Source: Actinotalea sp. (lineage in GTDB: Bacteria > Actinomycetota > Actinomycetes > Actinomycetales > Cellulomonadaceae). Taken from it: a stretch of 8,988 nt of DNA. Under the pieces are notes generated by a model. That model saw nothing but the letters and a program-made list of their open reading frames with translations. It did no database searches and was not told the origin of the DNA. Shown here one piece after another: positions 1 to 7,209 of this stretch. A program made the position numbers and the translations under genes. The stretch is from NCBI GenBank assembly GCA_014360395.1, contig JACIXM010000112.1, forward strand, positions 1-8,988. Reading direction: 5' to 3'. How positions within the stretch are numbered: the stretch's first letter is position 1; each line of letters begins with the position of its first letter.

Positions 1-13
1 CTACCGCCTTGAT

Positions 14-29
14 TCGAACAACTGTACGA
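14..29. promoter_or_regulatory. Candidate LexA (SOS) box
   Basis: The stretch reads TCGAAC-AACT-GTACGA. The known actinobacterial/Gram-positive LexA operator is a palindrome of TCGAAC, four free bases and GTTCGA. The left half matches perfectly and the right half differs at one base (A for T). It lies about 92 bases before the prfC start. On the - strand a -10-like hexamer TACAGT (26 to 21) falls inside the box, so the regulated gene may well be a leftward gene outside the window rather than prfC. Call by motif only; one mismatch and the missing left neighbour limit certainty. Confidence 0.45.
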
Positions 30-46
30 GCGACCACCGACACGGT

Positions 47-72
47 CTCCGGGGGACAGCCCCCCTGTGGAG
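47..72. other. G/C hairpin upstream of prfC
   Basis: GGGGG (51-55) pairs with CCCCC (61-65) around a five-base loop. An outer CTCC (47-50) can pair with GGAG (69-72) if TGT (66-68) bulges out. No T-tract follows. It could be a terminator for something upstream or a leader structure. It lies before the presumed transcription start of prfC, so it may not be in the prfC mRNA. Confidence 0.3.
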
Positions 73-106
73 GAAGCCCGCCACACGGCCCGGCGCGCAC
101 CGACGG

Positions 107-112
107 TAGGCT
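107..112 (+). promoter_or_regulatory. Candidate -10 element for a leaderless prfC transcript
   Basis: TAGGCT fits the actinobacterial -10 pattern TAnnnT and ends eight bases before the GTG at 121. That spacing is typical of leaderless actinobacterial transcripts that begin at the start codon. No good -35 hexamer is visible at the usual distance, and only a weak GTAGG could act as a ribosome binding site instead. Confidence 0.35.
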
Positions 113-120
113 GAGCCGTC

Positions 121-1767
121 GTGCTCGAATCCCCTCCGGCCCCCGCTCCCGCGGAGGCGTCCCCTGCGCCGTCGTCGGCACCGCTGTCGACGCCTGAGGT
201 GACCCCTGCCGGGGCCCCTCGCCGCAGCATCGCGGTGATCTCCCACCCCGACGCGGGTAAGTCGACGCTCACGGAGGCCCTGGCCCTGCACGCCCGCGCC
301 ATCACCGAGGCAGGCGCGGTCCACGGCAAGGGCAACCGCGCCGGCGTCGTCTCCGACTGGCTGGAGATGGAGCAGAAGCGCGGCATCTCCATCACGTCCG
401 CCGCCCTGCAGTTCGAGGTGAACGGCGTCGTCGTCAACCTCCTCGACACACCCGGCCACGCCGACTTCTCCGAGGACACCTACCGCGTCCTCACCGCTGT
501 CGACGCGGCCGTCATGCTCCTCGACGCCGCCAAGGGCCTCGAGCCGCAGACCCTCAAGCTCTTCGCCGTCTGCCGCCGCCGCGGCATCCCCGTCATCACC
601 TTCGTCAACAAGTGGGACCGGCCCGGCCGCGAGGCGCTCGAGCTCGTCGACGAGCTCGAGAACCGCATCCAGCTCCGCGCCACCCCGATCACCTGGCCGG
701 TCGGGGAGGCCGGCGACCTGCAGGGCCTGCTCGACACCCGTCACCCCGACGACGTCCTGGCCTACCGCCGCGCCCCCGGCGGGGCGACCCTCGCGGAGGA
801 GGAGCGCCTCGACCTCGACGCGGCGCGGGAGCGCTGGCCCGACCGCGTCGAGCACGCCCTCGACTCCGTCGGCCTGCTGCCCGAGCACGACCGGGCGACG
901 TTCCTCGCCGGCGAGACCACCCCGCTGCTCTTCGGCGCCGCCCTGACGAACATCGGCGTCCGGCAGCTCCTCGAGGTCGTCACCACGATCGCCCCCCCGC
1001 CTGGCCCCCGCGAGGACGTCGGCGGCACGCCGCGCCCCCTCGAGGCGCCGTTCAGCGGCGTCGTCTTCAAGATGCAGGCCGGCATGGACCCCAACCACCG
1101 CGACCACGTCGCGTTCCTGCGGGTCAACTCCGGCGTGTTCCGCCGCGGGTCCGTCTACACGCACGCGCAGACCGGCCGGCCGTTCGCGACGAAGTACGCG
1201 GCGTCGGTCTTCGGGCGCGAGCGGGAGACGATCGAGGAGGCGTACCCGGGCGACGTCGTCGGCCTGGTGAACGCCACCTCGCTGAGCGTCGGCGACACCC
1301 TCCACGACGCCGACGGCGCCGCCGTCCGGTTCCCGCCGCTACCCGTCTTCGCGCCCGAGCACTTCCTCGCCGCCCGCGTCGCTGACCCCGGCCGCTCCAA
1401 GCAGTTCCGCAAGGGCATCGCCCAGCTCGAGCAGGAGGGCGTCGTGCAGGTCCTGGTCTCCGAGGCGCGCGGCGACGGCCAGCCGATCCTCGCCGCCGTC
1501 GGGCCCCTGCAGTTCGAGGTCGCCGCGTTCCGCATGGAGCACGAGTTCCGCGCCCCGATCCGCACCGAGCCGCTCGGCTACTCCGTCGCGCGGCTGGCGA
1601 GCGACCGCGACGCCGAGCTGCTCGCCGGCACCTCCGGCGTGGAGCTCGCCCACCGCTCCGACGGCGTCCGCCTCGCGCTCTTCCGCGACGTGTGGCGGCT
1701 GCGCGGCCTGCAACGCGACCGCCCCGAGCTCGAGCTCGCCCCCCTCCTCGCCGACGCCACCGACTGA
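121..1767 (+). CDS. prfC: Peptide chain release factor 3 (RF3), translational GTPase
   Basis: RF3 is a cytosolic GTPase that removes RF1/RF2 from the ribosome after peptide release. The 548-residue product shows the GTPase motifs in order: G1 SHPDAGKST (41-49), switch region with RGISIT (88-93), G3 DTPGHADF (109-116) with the catalytic-type His113, and G4 NKWD (163-166). RF3-specific blocks follow, including ITWPVGE, LFGAALTNIGV, VFKMQAGMDPNHRDHVAFLRV and EEAYPGDVVGL, closely matching E. coli RF3 (529 aa). The first 33 residues are an Ala/Pro-rich extension without recognisable fold. GTG at 121 was kept because a TAGGCT -10-like element precedes it; GTG at 199 would give 522 residues and start just before the conserved core, so it is a real alternative. 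Its right neighbour is rnj after 115 bases, too far for translational coupling. Confidence 0.96.
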   Translation: MLESPPAPAPAEASPAPSSAPLSTPEVTPAGAPRRSIAVISHPDAGKSTLTEALALHARAITEAGAVHGKGNRAGVVSDWLEMEQKRGISITSAALQFEVNGVVVNLLDTPGHADFSEDTYRVLTAVDAAVMLLDAAKGLEPQTLKLFAVCRRRGIPVITFVNKWDRPGREALELVDELENRIQLRATPITWPVGEAGDLQGLLDTRHPDDVLAYRRAPGGATLAEEERLDLDAARERWPDRVEHALDSVGLLPEHDRATFLAGETTPLLFGAALTNIGVRQLLEVVTTIAPPPGPREDVGGTPRPLEAPFSGVVFKMQAGMDPNHRDHVAFLRVNSGVFRRGSVYTHAQTGRPFATKYAASVFGRERETIEEAYPGDVVGLVNATSLSVGDTLHDADGAAVRFPPLPVFAPEHFLAARVADPGRSKQFRKGIAQLEQEGVVQVLVSEARGDGQPILAAVGPLQFEVAAFRMEHEFRAPIRTEPLGYSVARLASDRDAELLAGTSGVELAHRSDGVRLALFRDVWRLRGLQRDRPELELAPLLADATD

Positions 1768-1872
1768 GACCACGCAGGACCCGCACCGACCACGACGACG
1801 TCGCCCCATCCCGGGCCGCCGACGCCGCCACCACCAGCAGACCGACCGTCCCGCCCCCGGGCGGACAGCACC

Positions 1873-1877
1873 AGGAG
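1873..1877 (+). promoter_or_regulatory. Ribosome binding site deciding the rnj start
   Basis: AGGAG at 1873-1877 lies five bases before GTG 1883. The other in-frame GTG (1877) overlaps this site itself, so 1883 is the better start. The 115-base gap after prfC otherwise shows only a weak bulged GC inverted repeat at 1848-1866 and no convincing promoter hexamers. Confidence 0.7.
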
Positions 1878-1882
1878 TGCCC

Positions 1883-3571
1883 GTGCAGATCGCCTCGACC
1901 CAGCAGCTGACCACCCCGCCGAAGCTCCGCCGCGGTGCCCTGCGGATCACCCCGCTCGGCGGCCTCGGCGAGATCGGCCGCAACATGACCGTCTTCGAGC
2001 ACGAGGGCAAGCTCCTCGTCGTCGACTGCGGTGTCCTGTTCCCCGAGGACCACCAGCCGGGCGTCGACGTCATCCTCCCGGACTTCGCCTCGCTGCGGGA
2101 CCGGCTGGACGACGTCGTCGGCATCGTCCTGACGCACGGCCACGAGGACCACATCGGCGGCGTCCCCTACCTGCTGCGCGAGCGCCGGGACATCCCGCTG
2201 ATCGGCTCGCGCCTGACGCTCGCCTTCGTGGAGGCGAAGCTCAAGGAGCACCGCATCACGCCGACGACGGTCCACGTCGAGGCCGGCGACACGCACCGCG
2301 CCGGGCCGTTCGGGCTGGAGTTCGTCGCCGTCAACCACTCGATCCCGGACAGCCTCGCGGTCGCGATCCGCACCGCCGCCGGCCTCGTGCTGCACACCGG
2401 CGACTTCAAGATGGACCAGTTCCCCCTGGACGAGCGCATCACCGACCTGCGCCACTTCGCGCGGCTGGGGGAGGAGGGCGTCGACCTCTTCCTCACCGAC
2501 TCGACCAACGCCGAGGTCCCCGGCTTCACGACCTCCGAGCAGGAGCTCTCCCCGGCGATCGACCAGGTCTTCGCGACGGCGCCGCGGCGCATCATCGTCT
2601 CGAGCTTCGCCAGCCACGTGCACCGCATCCAGCAGATCCTCGACGCGGCGCACGCGCACGGGCGCAAGGTCGGTTTCGTGGGTCGGTCGATGGTCCGCAA
2701 CATGGGCATCGCCCGCGACCTCGGCTACCTCACCGTCCCGCGCGGCCTGGTCGTCGACGCCAAGAAGCTCGAGTCCATGCCGGACGACAAGGTCACCCTC
2801 GTGTGCACCGGCTCCCAGGGCGAGCCGATGGCGGCCCTGGCCCGCATGGCCAACGGCGACCACCAGATCCGCCTGACCGACGGCGACACCGTCCTGCTCG
2901 CCAGCTCCCTCATCCCGGGCAACGAGACGGCGATCTACGGCCTCATCAACAAGCTCACCGACCGCGGCGCCCGCGTCGTGCACAAGGGCAACGCCAAGGT
3001 GCACGTCTCCGGCCACGCCAGCGCCGGCGAGCTCGTCTACTGCTACAACATCGTCCGCCCGCGCAACGTCATGCCGGTGCACGGGGAGTCCAAGCACCTG
3101 CGCGCCAACGCCGAGCTGGCGATCCGCACCGGCGTCCCGGCCGAGCGCGTCGTCATCGGCCGCGACGGCACGGTCGTCGACCTCGTGGACGGCGCCGCGA
3201 AGATCGTCGGCGCGGTGCAGGCCGACTACATCTACGTCGACGGGCAGACCGTCGGGCACGCCGACGAGCAGACGCTCGACGAGCGGCGCGCGCTGCGGGA
3301 CAACGGCGTGCTCACGGTCGTCGCCATCGTCGACGTCGCCGCCGCCCGCCTCGCCGAGCCGCTGGAGTTCGTCGGGCGCGGCGTCGCCGTCAGCCCGGAG
3401 ACGCTCGAGGGCGTGACCCGGGACGTCGAGCAGGCCCTGGAGAAGGCGCCGCGCGAGACCCTCGAGGACGTCGACCGCCTCGACGAGCTCGTGCGCAAGG
3501 CCGTGGACCGGTCCCTGCGGCGCAAGACCCGCCAGGGCCCGGTCGTCATCGCGGTGGTCGTCGAGGCCTGA
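1883..3571 (+). CDS. rnj: Ribonuclease J (metallo-beta-lactamase/beta-CASP RNase)
   Basis: RNase J processes and degrades mRNA and rRNA precursors by endonucleolytic and 5'-to-3' exonucleolytic cleavage with zinc in the active site. The 562-residue product, a normal length for actinobacterial RNase J, starts with the LGGLGEIGRNM signature. The metal ligands are visible: HGHEDH (H85, H87, D89, H90), H152 in NHSIPDS, D174 in HTGDFK and H400 in MPVHGE. Beta-CASP landmarks are DSTNAE (from 206), SFASHVHRIQQ, CTGSQGEP (from 308) and SGHAS (376-380). The C-terminal part ends in a typical RRKTRQGPVVIAVVVE strand. Start chosen at GTG 1883 from the AGGAG spacing; GTG 1877 would add two residues. It follows prfC in the same direction; many actinobacteria instead have rnj after dapA, which is not seen here. 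Confidence 0.95.
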   Translation: MQIASTQQLTTPPKLRRGALRITPLGGLGEIGRNMTVFEHEGKLLVVDCGVLFPEDHQPGVDVILPDFASLRDRLDDVVGIVLTHGHEDHIGGVPYLLRERRDIPLIGSRLTLAFVEAKLKEHRITPTTVHVEAGDTHRAGPFGLEFVAVNHSIPDSLAVAIRTAAGLVLHTGDFKMDQFPLDERITDLRHFARLGEEGVDLFLTDSTNAEVPGFTTSEQELSPAIDQVFATAPRRIIVSSFASHVHRIQQILDAAHAHGRKVGFVGRSMVRNMGIARDLGYLTVPRGLVVDAKKLESMPDDKVTLVCTGSQGEPMAALARMANGDHQIRLTDGDTVLLASSLIPGNETAIYGLINKLTDRGARVVHKGNAKVHVSGHASAGELVYCYNIVRPRNVMPVHGESKHLRANAELAIRTGVPAERVVIGRDGTVVDLVDGAAKIVGAVQADYIYVDGQTVGHADEQTLDERRALRDNGVLTVVAIVDVAAARLAEPLEFVGRGVAVSPETLEGVTRDVEQALEKAPRETLEDVDRLDELVRKAVDRSLRRKTRQGPVVIAVVVEA

Positions 3572-3632
3572 GCCCCGGCCGACGGCGCCGCGGACCAACG
3601 ACCCGGCGCGAGCAGCGCGAGTGTGCGACCGT

Positions 3633-3637
3633 AAGGA
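3633..3637 (+). promoter_or_regulatory. Ribosome binding site for the first PLD-like gene
   Basis: AAGGA precedes GTG 3642 by four bases. The upstream in-frame GTG 3621 has only a weak GCGAG before it, so this site favours the shorter protein. The gap 3572-3632 holds GC-rich sequence without a clear terminator or promoter. Confidence 0.45.
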
Positions 3638-3641
3638 CGTG

Positions 3642-5369
3642 GTGACCTACTCGGTCAGGCAGGGTGCCCAGCCGCACGGCGACGAGCCGGCCCGGACGGT
3701 CGCACCTCCGCGCCGGGAGACCCGTCGCGCCGGCGTGCCGCTGCTCGAGTCGGAGCGGTTCACCGTCCCTGCGGCCGTGCCGCTCGAGGACGACCACCCC
3801 TGGCTCCTGTCCGCCTCCCAGCGCGGCAACCCGTACTCCTCGGTCCGCACCTGGACCGAGGGCAACGCCGTCCGCCCGCTGGTGCACGGCCGCACCTACT
3901 TCGCGGCCCTCGCCGCCGCCGTGGAGCGGATGCGTGCCGGTGACCTGCTGCTCTTCGTCGGGTGGCGGGTCGACCCGGACGAGCTCGTCCGCGACGACGG
4001 CACCACCATCGCCCAGCTGCTGTCCCAGGCGGCGCACCGTGGCGTCCTCGTCCGCGGCCTGCTGTGGCGCTCCCAGCTGGACCGGCTGAAGTTCTCGGTC
4101 AAGCAGAACCGGCGCTTCGCCCAGGTCGTCAACGAGCACGGCGGGGAGGTGCTCCTGGACCAGCGCGTCCGCCCGTTCGGCAGCCACCACCAGAAGTTCG
4201 TGGTGCTGCGCCACCCCGGCCGCCCCGAGCTCGACGTCGTCTTCCTCGGCGGCCTGGACGTCGCCCACTCCCGGCGCGATGACGCCGACCACCGCGGTGA
4301 CCCGCAGCGGATGCCGTTCAACACCTGGTACGGCGGGCGGCCGGCGTGGCACGACGTCCAGGTCGAGATCCGCGGGCCGGCGATCCGCTGCGTGGAGGAG
4401 GTGTTCCGGGAACGCTGGGAGGACCCGTCCGCGCTGTCGCGGCGACCGTGGCACCTCGTCCCGCACCTGCTGGACCTGCCCGAGCGCCGTCCGGACCCGC
4501 TGCCCGGGCCGCTGCCGGCGCCGGAGCCGGTCGGCACCGCCACGGTCCAGCTGCTGCGGACCTATCCCAACCGCTGGGGCGGCTACCCGTTCGCCCCGCA
4601 CGGGGAGCGCACGGTCGCGCGCGGCTACGCCAAGGCCCTGCGGCGGGCCCGCCGGCTCGTCTACATCGAGGACCAGTACCTGTGGTCGGAGTCGGTCGCT
4701 GCGGTGTTCGCCGACGCGCTGCGCACCCACCCCGACCTGCACCTGGTCGCCGTCGTGCCGCGGTTCCCCGAGCAGGAGGCGGAGCGGCGGCTGCCCATCA
4801 CCCTGCACGGGCACACCCAGGCGCTGGACCTCGTGCACGAGGCCGGCGGGGACCGGGTGCACATCCTCGACGTCGAGAACGCGGCCGGCCGGCCCGTGTA
4901 CGTGCACTCCAAGGTGTGCGTCGTCGACGACGTCTGGGCCACCGTCGGCAGCGACAACTTCAACCGCCGCTCCTGGACGCACGACTCCGAGCTGACCGCC
5001 GCCGTGGTCGACGAGGCGCGCGACGGCCGGGAGCCGCGCGACCCGGCCGGCCTCGGGGACGGCGCGCGGGTGTTCGCCCGCGACCTGCGGCTGCAGCTGT
5101 GGCGCGAGCACCTCGACCTCACGACCGCCGACGACGACGCCCTGCTCGACCCCGCGACGGCCGTCGCCACCCTGCGGGCACGGGTCGCGGCGCTGGACGC
5201 CTGGTACGCGGCCGGGTGCCCGGGGCAGCGGCCGCCGGGTCGGCTGCGCACGCACGTCCTGGCCGCCGAGCCGAGCACCTGGCAGCGGGTCCTCGCCTCA
5301 CCGGCGTACCGCACGTTCGTCGACCCGGACGGCCGGCCACCCCGGATGAAGCTGCGCGGGCACCACTGA
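3642..5369 (+). CDS. Phospholipase D superfamily protein, eukaryotic-like type (copy 1)
   Basis: The family hydrolyses or transfers phosphodiester bonds, usually of phospholipids, through a phosphohistidine intermediate. In this 575-residue product the first half has SHHQKF with H183 and K185, then LGGLDV (GGLD from 203) and WHDVQVEI (WHD 236-238). The second half has VYIEDQY (341-346) and a perfect HKD motif, H422-x-K424-x4-D429, followed by GSDN (436-439). This order matches eukaryotic-type PLDs. The first motif lacks its Asp: R190 occupies the position. No signal peptide, membrane segment, PX/PH or C2 domain is visible, so it looks cytosolic; substrate is unknown. The first 28 or so residues are low-complexity and not shared with copy 2. 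GTG 3642 was chosen for its AAGGA; GTG 3621 would add seven residues. Copy 2 follows directly downstream. Some other PLD-superfamily phosphodiesterase or transferase activity is possible. Confidence 0.9.
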   Translation: MTYSVRQGAQPHGDEPARTVAPPRRETRRAGVPLLESERFTVPAAVPLEDDHPWLLSASQRGNPYSSVRTWTEGNAVRPLVHGRTYFAALAAAVERMRAGDLLLFVGWRVDPDELVRDDGTTIAQLLSQAAHRGVLVRGLLWRSQLDRLKFSVKQNRRFAQVVNEHGGEVLLDQRVRPFGSHHQKFVVLRHPGRPELDVVFLGGLDVAHSRRDDADHRGDPQRMPFNTWYGGRPAWHDVQVEIRGPAIRCVEEVFRERWEDPSALSRRPWHLVPHLLDLPERRPDPLPGPLPAPEPVGTATVQLLRTYPNRWGGYPFAPHGERTVARGYAKALRRARRLVYIEDQYLWSESVAAVFADALRTHPDLHLVAVVPRFPEQEAERRLPITLHGHTQALDLVHEAGGDRVHILDVENAAGRPVYVHSKVCVVDDVWATVGSDNFNRRSWTHDSELTAAVVDEARDGREPRDPAGLGDGARVFARDLRLQLWREHLDLTTADDDALLDPATAVATLRARVAALDAWYAAGCPGQRPPGRLRTHVLAAEPSTWQRVLASPAYRTFVDPDGRPPRMKLRGHH

Positions 5370-5380
5370 CGCCACCGCCG

Positions 5381-5407
5381 TCGCCCGGCCGCGGGCCGTC
5401 CGGGCGA
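5381..5407 (+). terminator. GC hairpin between the two PLD genes (possible terminator)
   Basis: TCGCCCGG (5381-5388) and CCGGGCGA (5400-5407) form a perfect 8-bp stem with an 11-base loop, starting 12 bases after the stop of copy 1. No T-run follows, which is common for candidate actinobacterial terminators but leaves the function open. If it terminates, copy 2 needs its own promoter. Confidence 0.45.
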
Positions 5408-5459
5408 ACCGTCCCGGGAAGCCGTGGCCGGGCGCCCGCGCGTGTGCCACGGTGGTCCC

Positions 5460-7130
5460 GTGCTCCGGCCGTCCTTCTCGCGCCCACCGCTGCGACGCGA
5501 CGGCGTGCGCCTGACGGCGCCGTCGGCGTTCGCGCTCCCGGACGAGCGCGCGGACGAGGAGCACCACGACTGGCTCCTCACCGACTCCCAGCGCGGCAAC
5601 CCGGCGACCCGGCTGCGCGCCTGGACGACGGGGAACGACGTCCGCGCCCTCATCCACGGCCGCACCTACTTCGAGCGCCTGGCCCAGGTGGTCGAGGCGA
5701 CCGAGCGCGGCGACGTCGTCCTCTTCGCGGACTGGCGCGGCGACCCGGGTCAGAAGCTCCGCGACGACGGGCCGACGGTCGCCCAGCTGTTCTGCGAGGC
5801 CGCAGCGCGCGGCGTCGTCGTCAAGGGCCTCATCTGGAGGTCCCACCTGGACCGGCTGGAGTTCTCCCACGAGCAGAACCGCACCCTCGCCGAGGGCGTG
5901 AACGAGCACGGCGGGGAGGTGCTGCTGGACCAGCGGGTCCGGCCGTTCGGCAGCCACCACCAGAAGTTCGTGGTCGTGCGGCACCGCTTCCGCCCCGCCG
6001 ACGACGTCGCCTTCGTCGGCGGCCTGGACCTCGCGTACAGCCGCCGCGACGACGCGGAGCACCGCGGCGACGACCAGCCGCAGGGCTTCTCGCACTGGTA
6101 CGGGGACACTCCCGCGTGGCACGACGCGCAGGTGGAGATCCACGGCCCAGCCGTGCGGGACGTCGAGGACGTCTTCCGGGAGCGCTGGGCGGACCGCGCG
6201 CCCCTGTCCCGCCTGCCCTGGCACGCGATCCCGGACCTCGCCCGACGGCTGGACCGCGACGCCGGGCGTCTGCCGCCCACCCGGCCCGACCCGGCGCCGG
6301 CCGGGACCGCGACCGTCCAGCTGCTGCGCACCTACCCCAACCGCTGGCCCGGCTACCCCTTCGCCCCCGACGGCGAGCGCAGCGCAGCCCGCGGTTACGC
6401 CAAGGCGATGCGGCGCGCCCGGCGGCTGGTCTACATCGAGGACCAGTACCTGTGGTCCGAGCCGGTGGCGCGCGTCTTCGCCGCCGCGCTCCGGCGCGAG
6501 CCCGGCCTGCACCTGGTCGCCGTCGTCCCGCGCTACCCCGACCAGGACAGCCCGCTGGCGGTCGCGGCGTCCCGCCACGGGCACGCGGTGGCGCTGGACC
6601 TGGTGCTCGAGGCGGGCGGGGATCGCGTGCTCGTCCTGGACGTGGAGAACCGCGCGAGCGTGCCGGTGTACGTGCACTCCAAGGTGTGCGTCGTCGACGA
6701 CGTGTGGGCGACGGTCGGCAGCGACAACTTCAACCGCCGCTCCTGGACGCACGACTCCGAGCTGACGGCTGCGGTCGTCGACGAGGCGCGGGACGAGCGG
6801 GAGCCGCGTGACCCCGCCGGGCTCGGCGACGGCGCTCGCGTGTTCGCCCGTGACCTGCGGCTCACCCTGCTGCGCGAGCACCTCGACCTGGACGACGACG
6901 ACGCCCTGCTCGACCCGGTCACGGCGGTCGAGACGGTGCGACGCAGCGCCGCGGCGCTGCAGGCGTGGCACGAGTCCGGCCGGGAGGGCCCGCGGCCGCC
7001 GGGTCGGCTGCGCCCGCACGACCCCGATGGCGTCCCGCGGTGGCGCCGGGTGCTCGTCGCTCCGGCGTACCGGACGATCGCCGACCCCGACGGCCGCCCG
7101 CCGCGGATGAAGCTGCACCGCCGGCACTGA
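5460..7130 (+). CDS. Phospholipase D superfamily protein, eukaryotic-like type (copy 2)
   Basis: This is a tandem paralogue of the preceding gene and presumably has the same kind of phosphodiester chemistry. From the GTG at 5460 it is 556 residues. It carries SHHQKF with H167 and K169, GGLDL (from 187), WHDAQVEI (220-222), YIEDQY (325-330) and the second HKD motif H406-x-K408-x4-D413 with GSDN (420-423). As in copy 1, the first motif has Arg (R174) in place of Asp. The two proteins align without net gap between the two catalytic motifs and share the end PAYRT...DPDGRPPRMKL. Differences cluster in the inter-domain linker (about residues 245-290) and in a segment after VVPRYPDQ. GTG 5460 is preceded by GGTGGT; GTG 5424 would add 12 residues and has a weaker site. 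No signal peptide or membrane segment is seen. Substrate unknown. Confidence 0.9.
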   Translation: MLRPSFSRPPLRRDGVRLTAPSAFALPDERADEEHHDWLLTDSQRGNPATRLRAWTTGNDVRALIHGRTYFERLAQVVEATERGDVVLFADWRGDPGQKLRDDGPTVAQLFCEAAARGVVVKGLIWRSHLDRLEFSHEQNRTLAEGVNEHGGEVLLDQRVRPFGSHHQKFVVVRHRFRPADDVAFVGGLDLAYSRRDDAEHRGDDQPQGFSHWYGDTPAWHDAQVEIHGPAVRDVEDVFRERWADRAPLSRLPWHAIPDLARRLDRDAGRLPPTRPDPAPAGTATVQLLRTYPNRWPGYPFAPDGERSAARGYAKAMRRARRLVYIEDQYLWSEPVARVFAAALRREPGLHLVAVVPRYPDQDSPLAVAASRHGHAVALDLVLEAGGDRVLVLDVENRASVPVYVHSKVCVVDDVWATVGSDNFNRRSWTHDSELTAAVVDEARDEREPRDPAGLGDGARVFARDLRLTLLREHLDLDDDDALLDPVTAVETVRRSAAALQAWHESGREGPRPPGRLRPHDPDGVPRWRRVLVAPAYRTIADPDGRPPRMKLHRRH

Positions 7131-7134
7131 TCGG

Positions 7135-7164
7135 GTTGGCGGCGACCACGACCGAGCCGCCGGC
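7135..7164 (+). terminator. Weak hairpin after PLD copy 2
   Basis: GGCGGC (7138-7143) pairs with GCCGCC (7156-7161) around a 12-base loop, and GTT/GGC extends the stem with two wobble pairs. There is no T-tract. It is the only stem in the 79-base gap before the next gene that is placed like a terminator. Confidence 0.25.
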
Positions 7165-7209
7165 GAGACACCCTCGTCAATCCGAGGCCAGGATGGGACC
7201 CTGGGGGGT

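Noticed and set aside
9..24. GATTCGAAC resembling a tRNA T-loop
   Set aside because: The flanking five bases do not pair as a T-stem on either strand and no acceptor or anticodon arm is found; the LexA-box reading fits better.
1..1305. Long - strand open frame (434 codons) across the left edge
   Set aside because: It lies antisense to prfC, is compositionally Arg/Gly/Ala/Asp-Val rich with no recognisable domain, and arises from the high GC third positions of the true gene.
1848..1866. GTCC-C-GCCC / GGGC-GGAC inverted repeat before rnj
   Set aside because: Needs a bulge and leaves a two-base loop, and sits almost on the ribosome binding site; likely chance in GC-rich DNA.
1124..3598. 824-codon - strand open frame
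   Set aside because: Antisense to prfC and rnj, low-complexity translation, no motif; a GC-composition artefact.
4346..6811. 821-codon + strand open frame through both PLD genes
   Set aside because: Different frame from both PLD genes; the translation is Arg/Pro/Ala/Gly-rich and repeats only because the genes beneath are duplicated.
7188..7204. CCAGG-N7-CCTGG inverted repeat just before the MEDS-STAS start
   Set aside because: Only five base pairs; too short to call an operator without conservation data.
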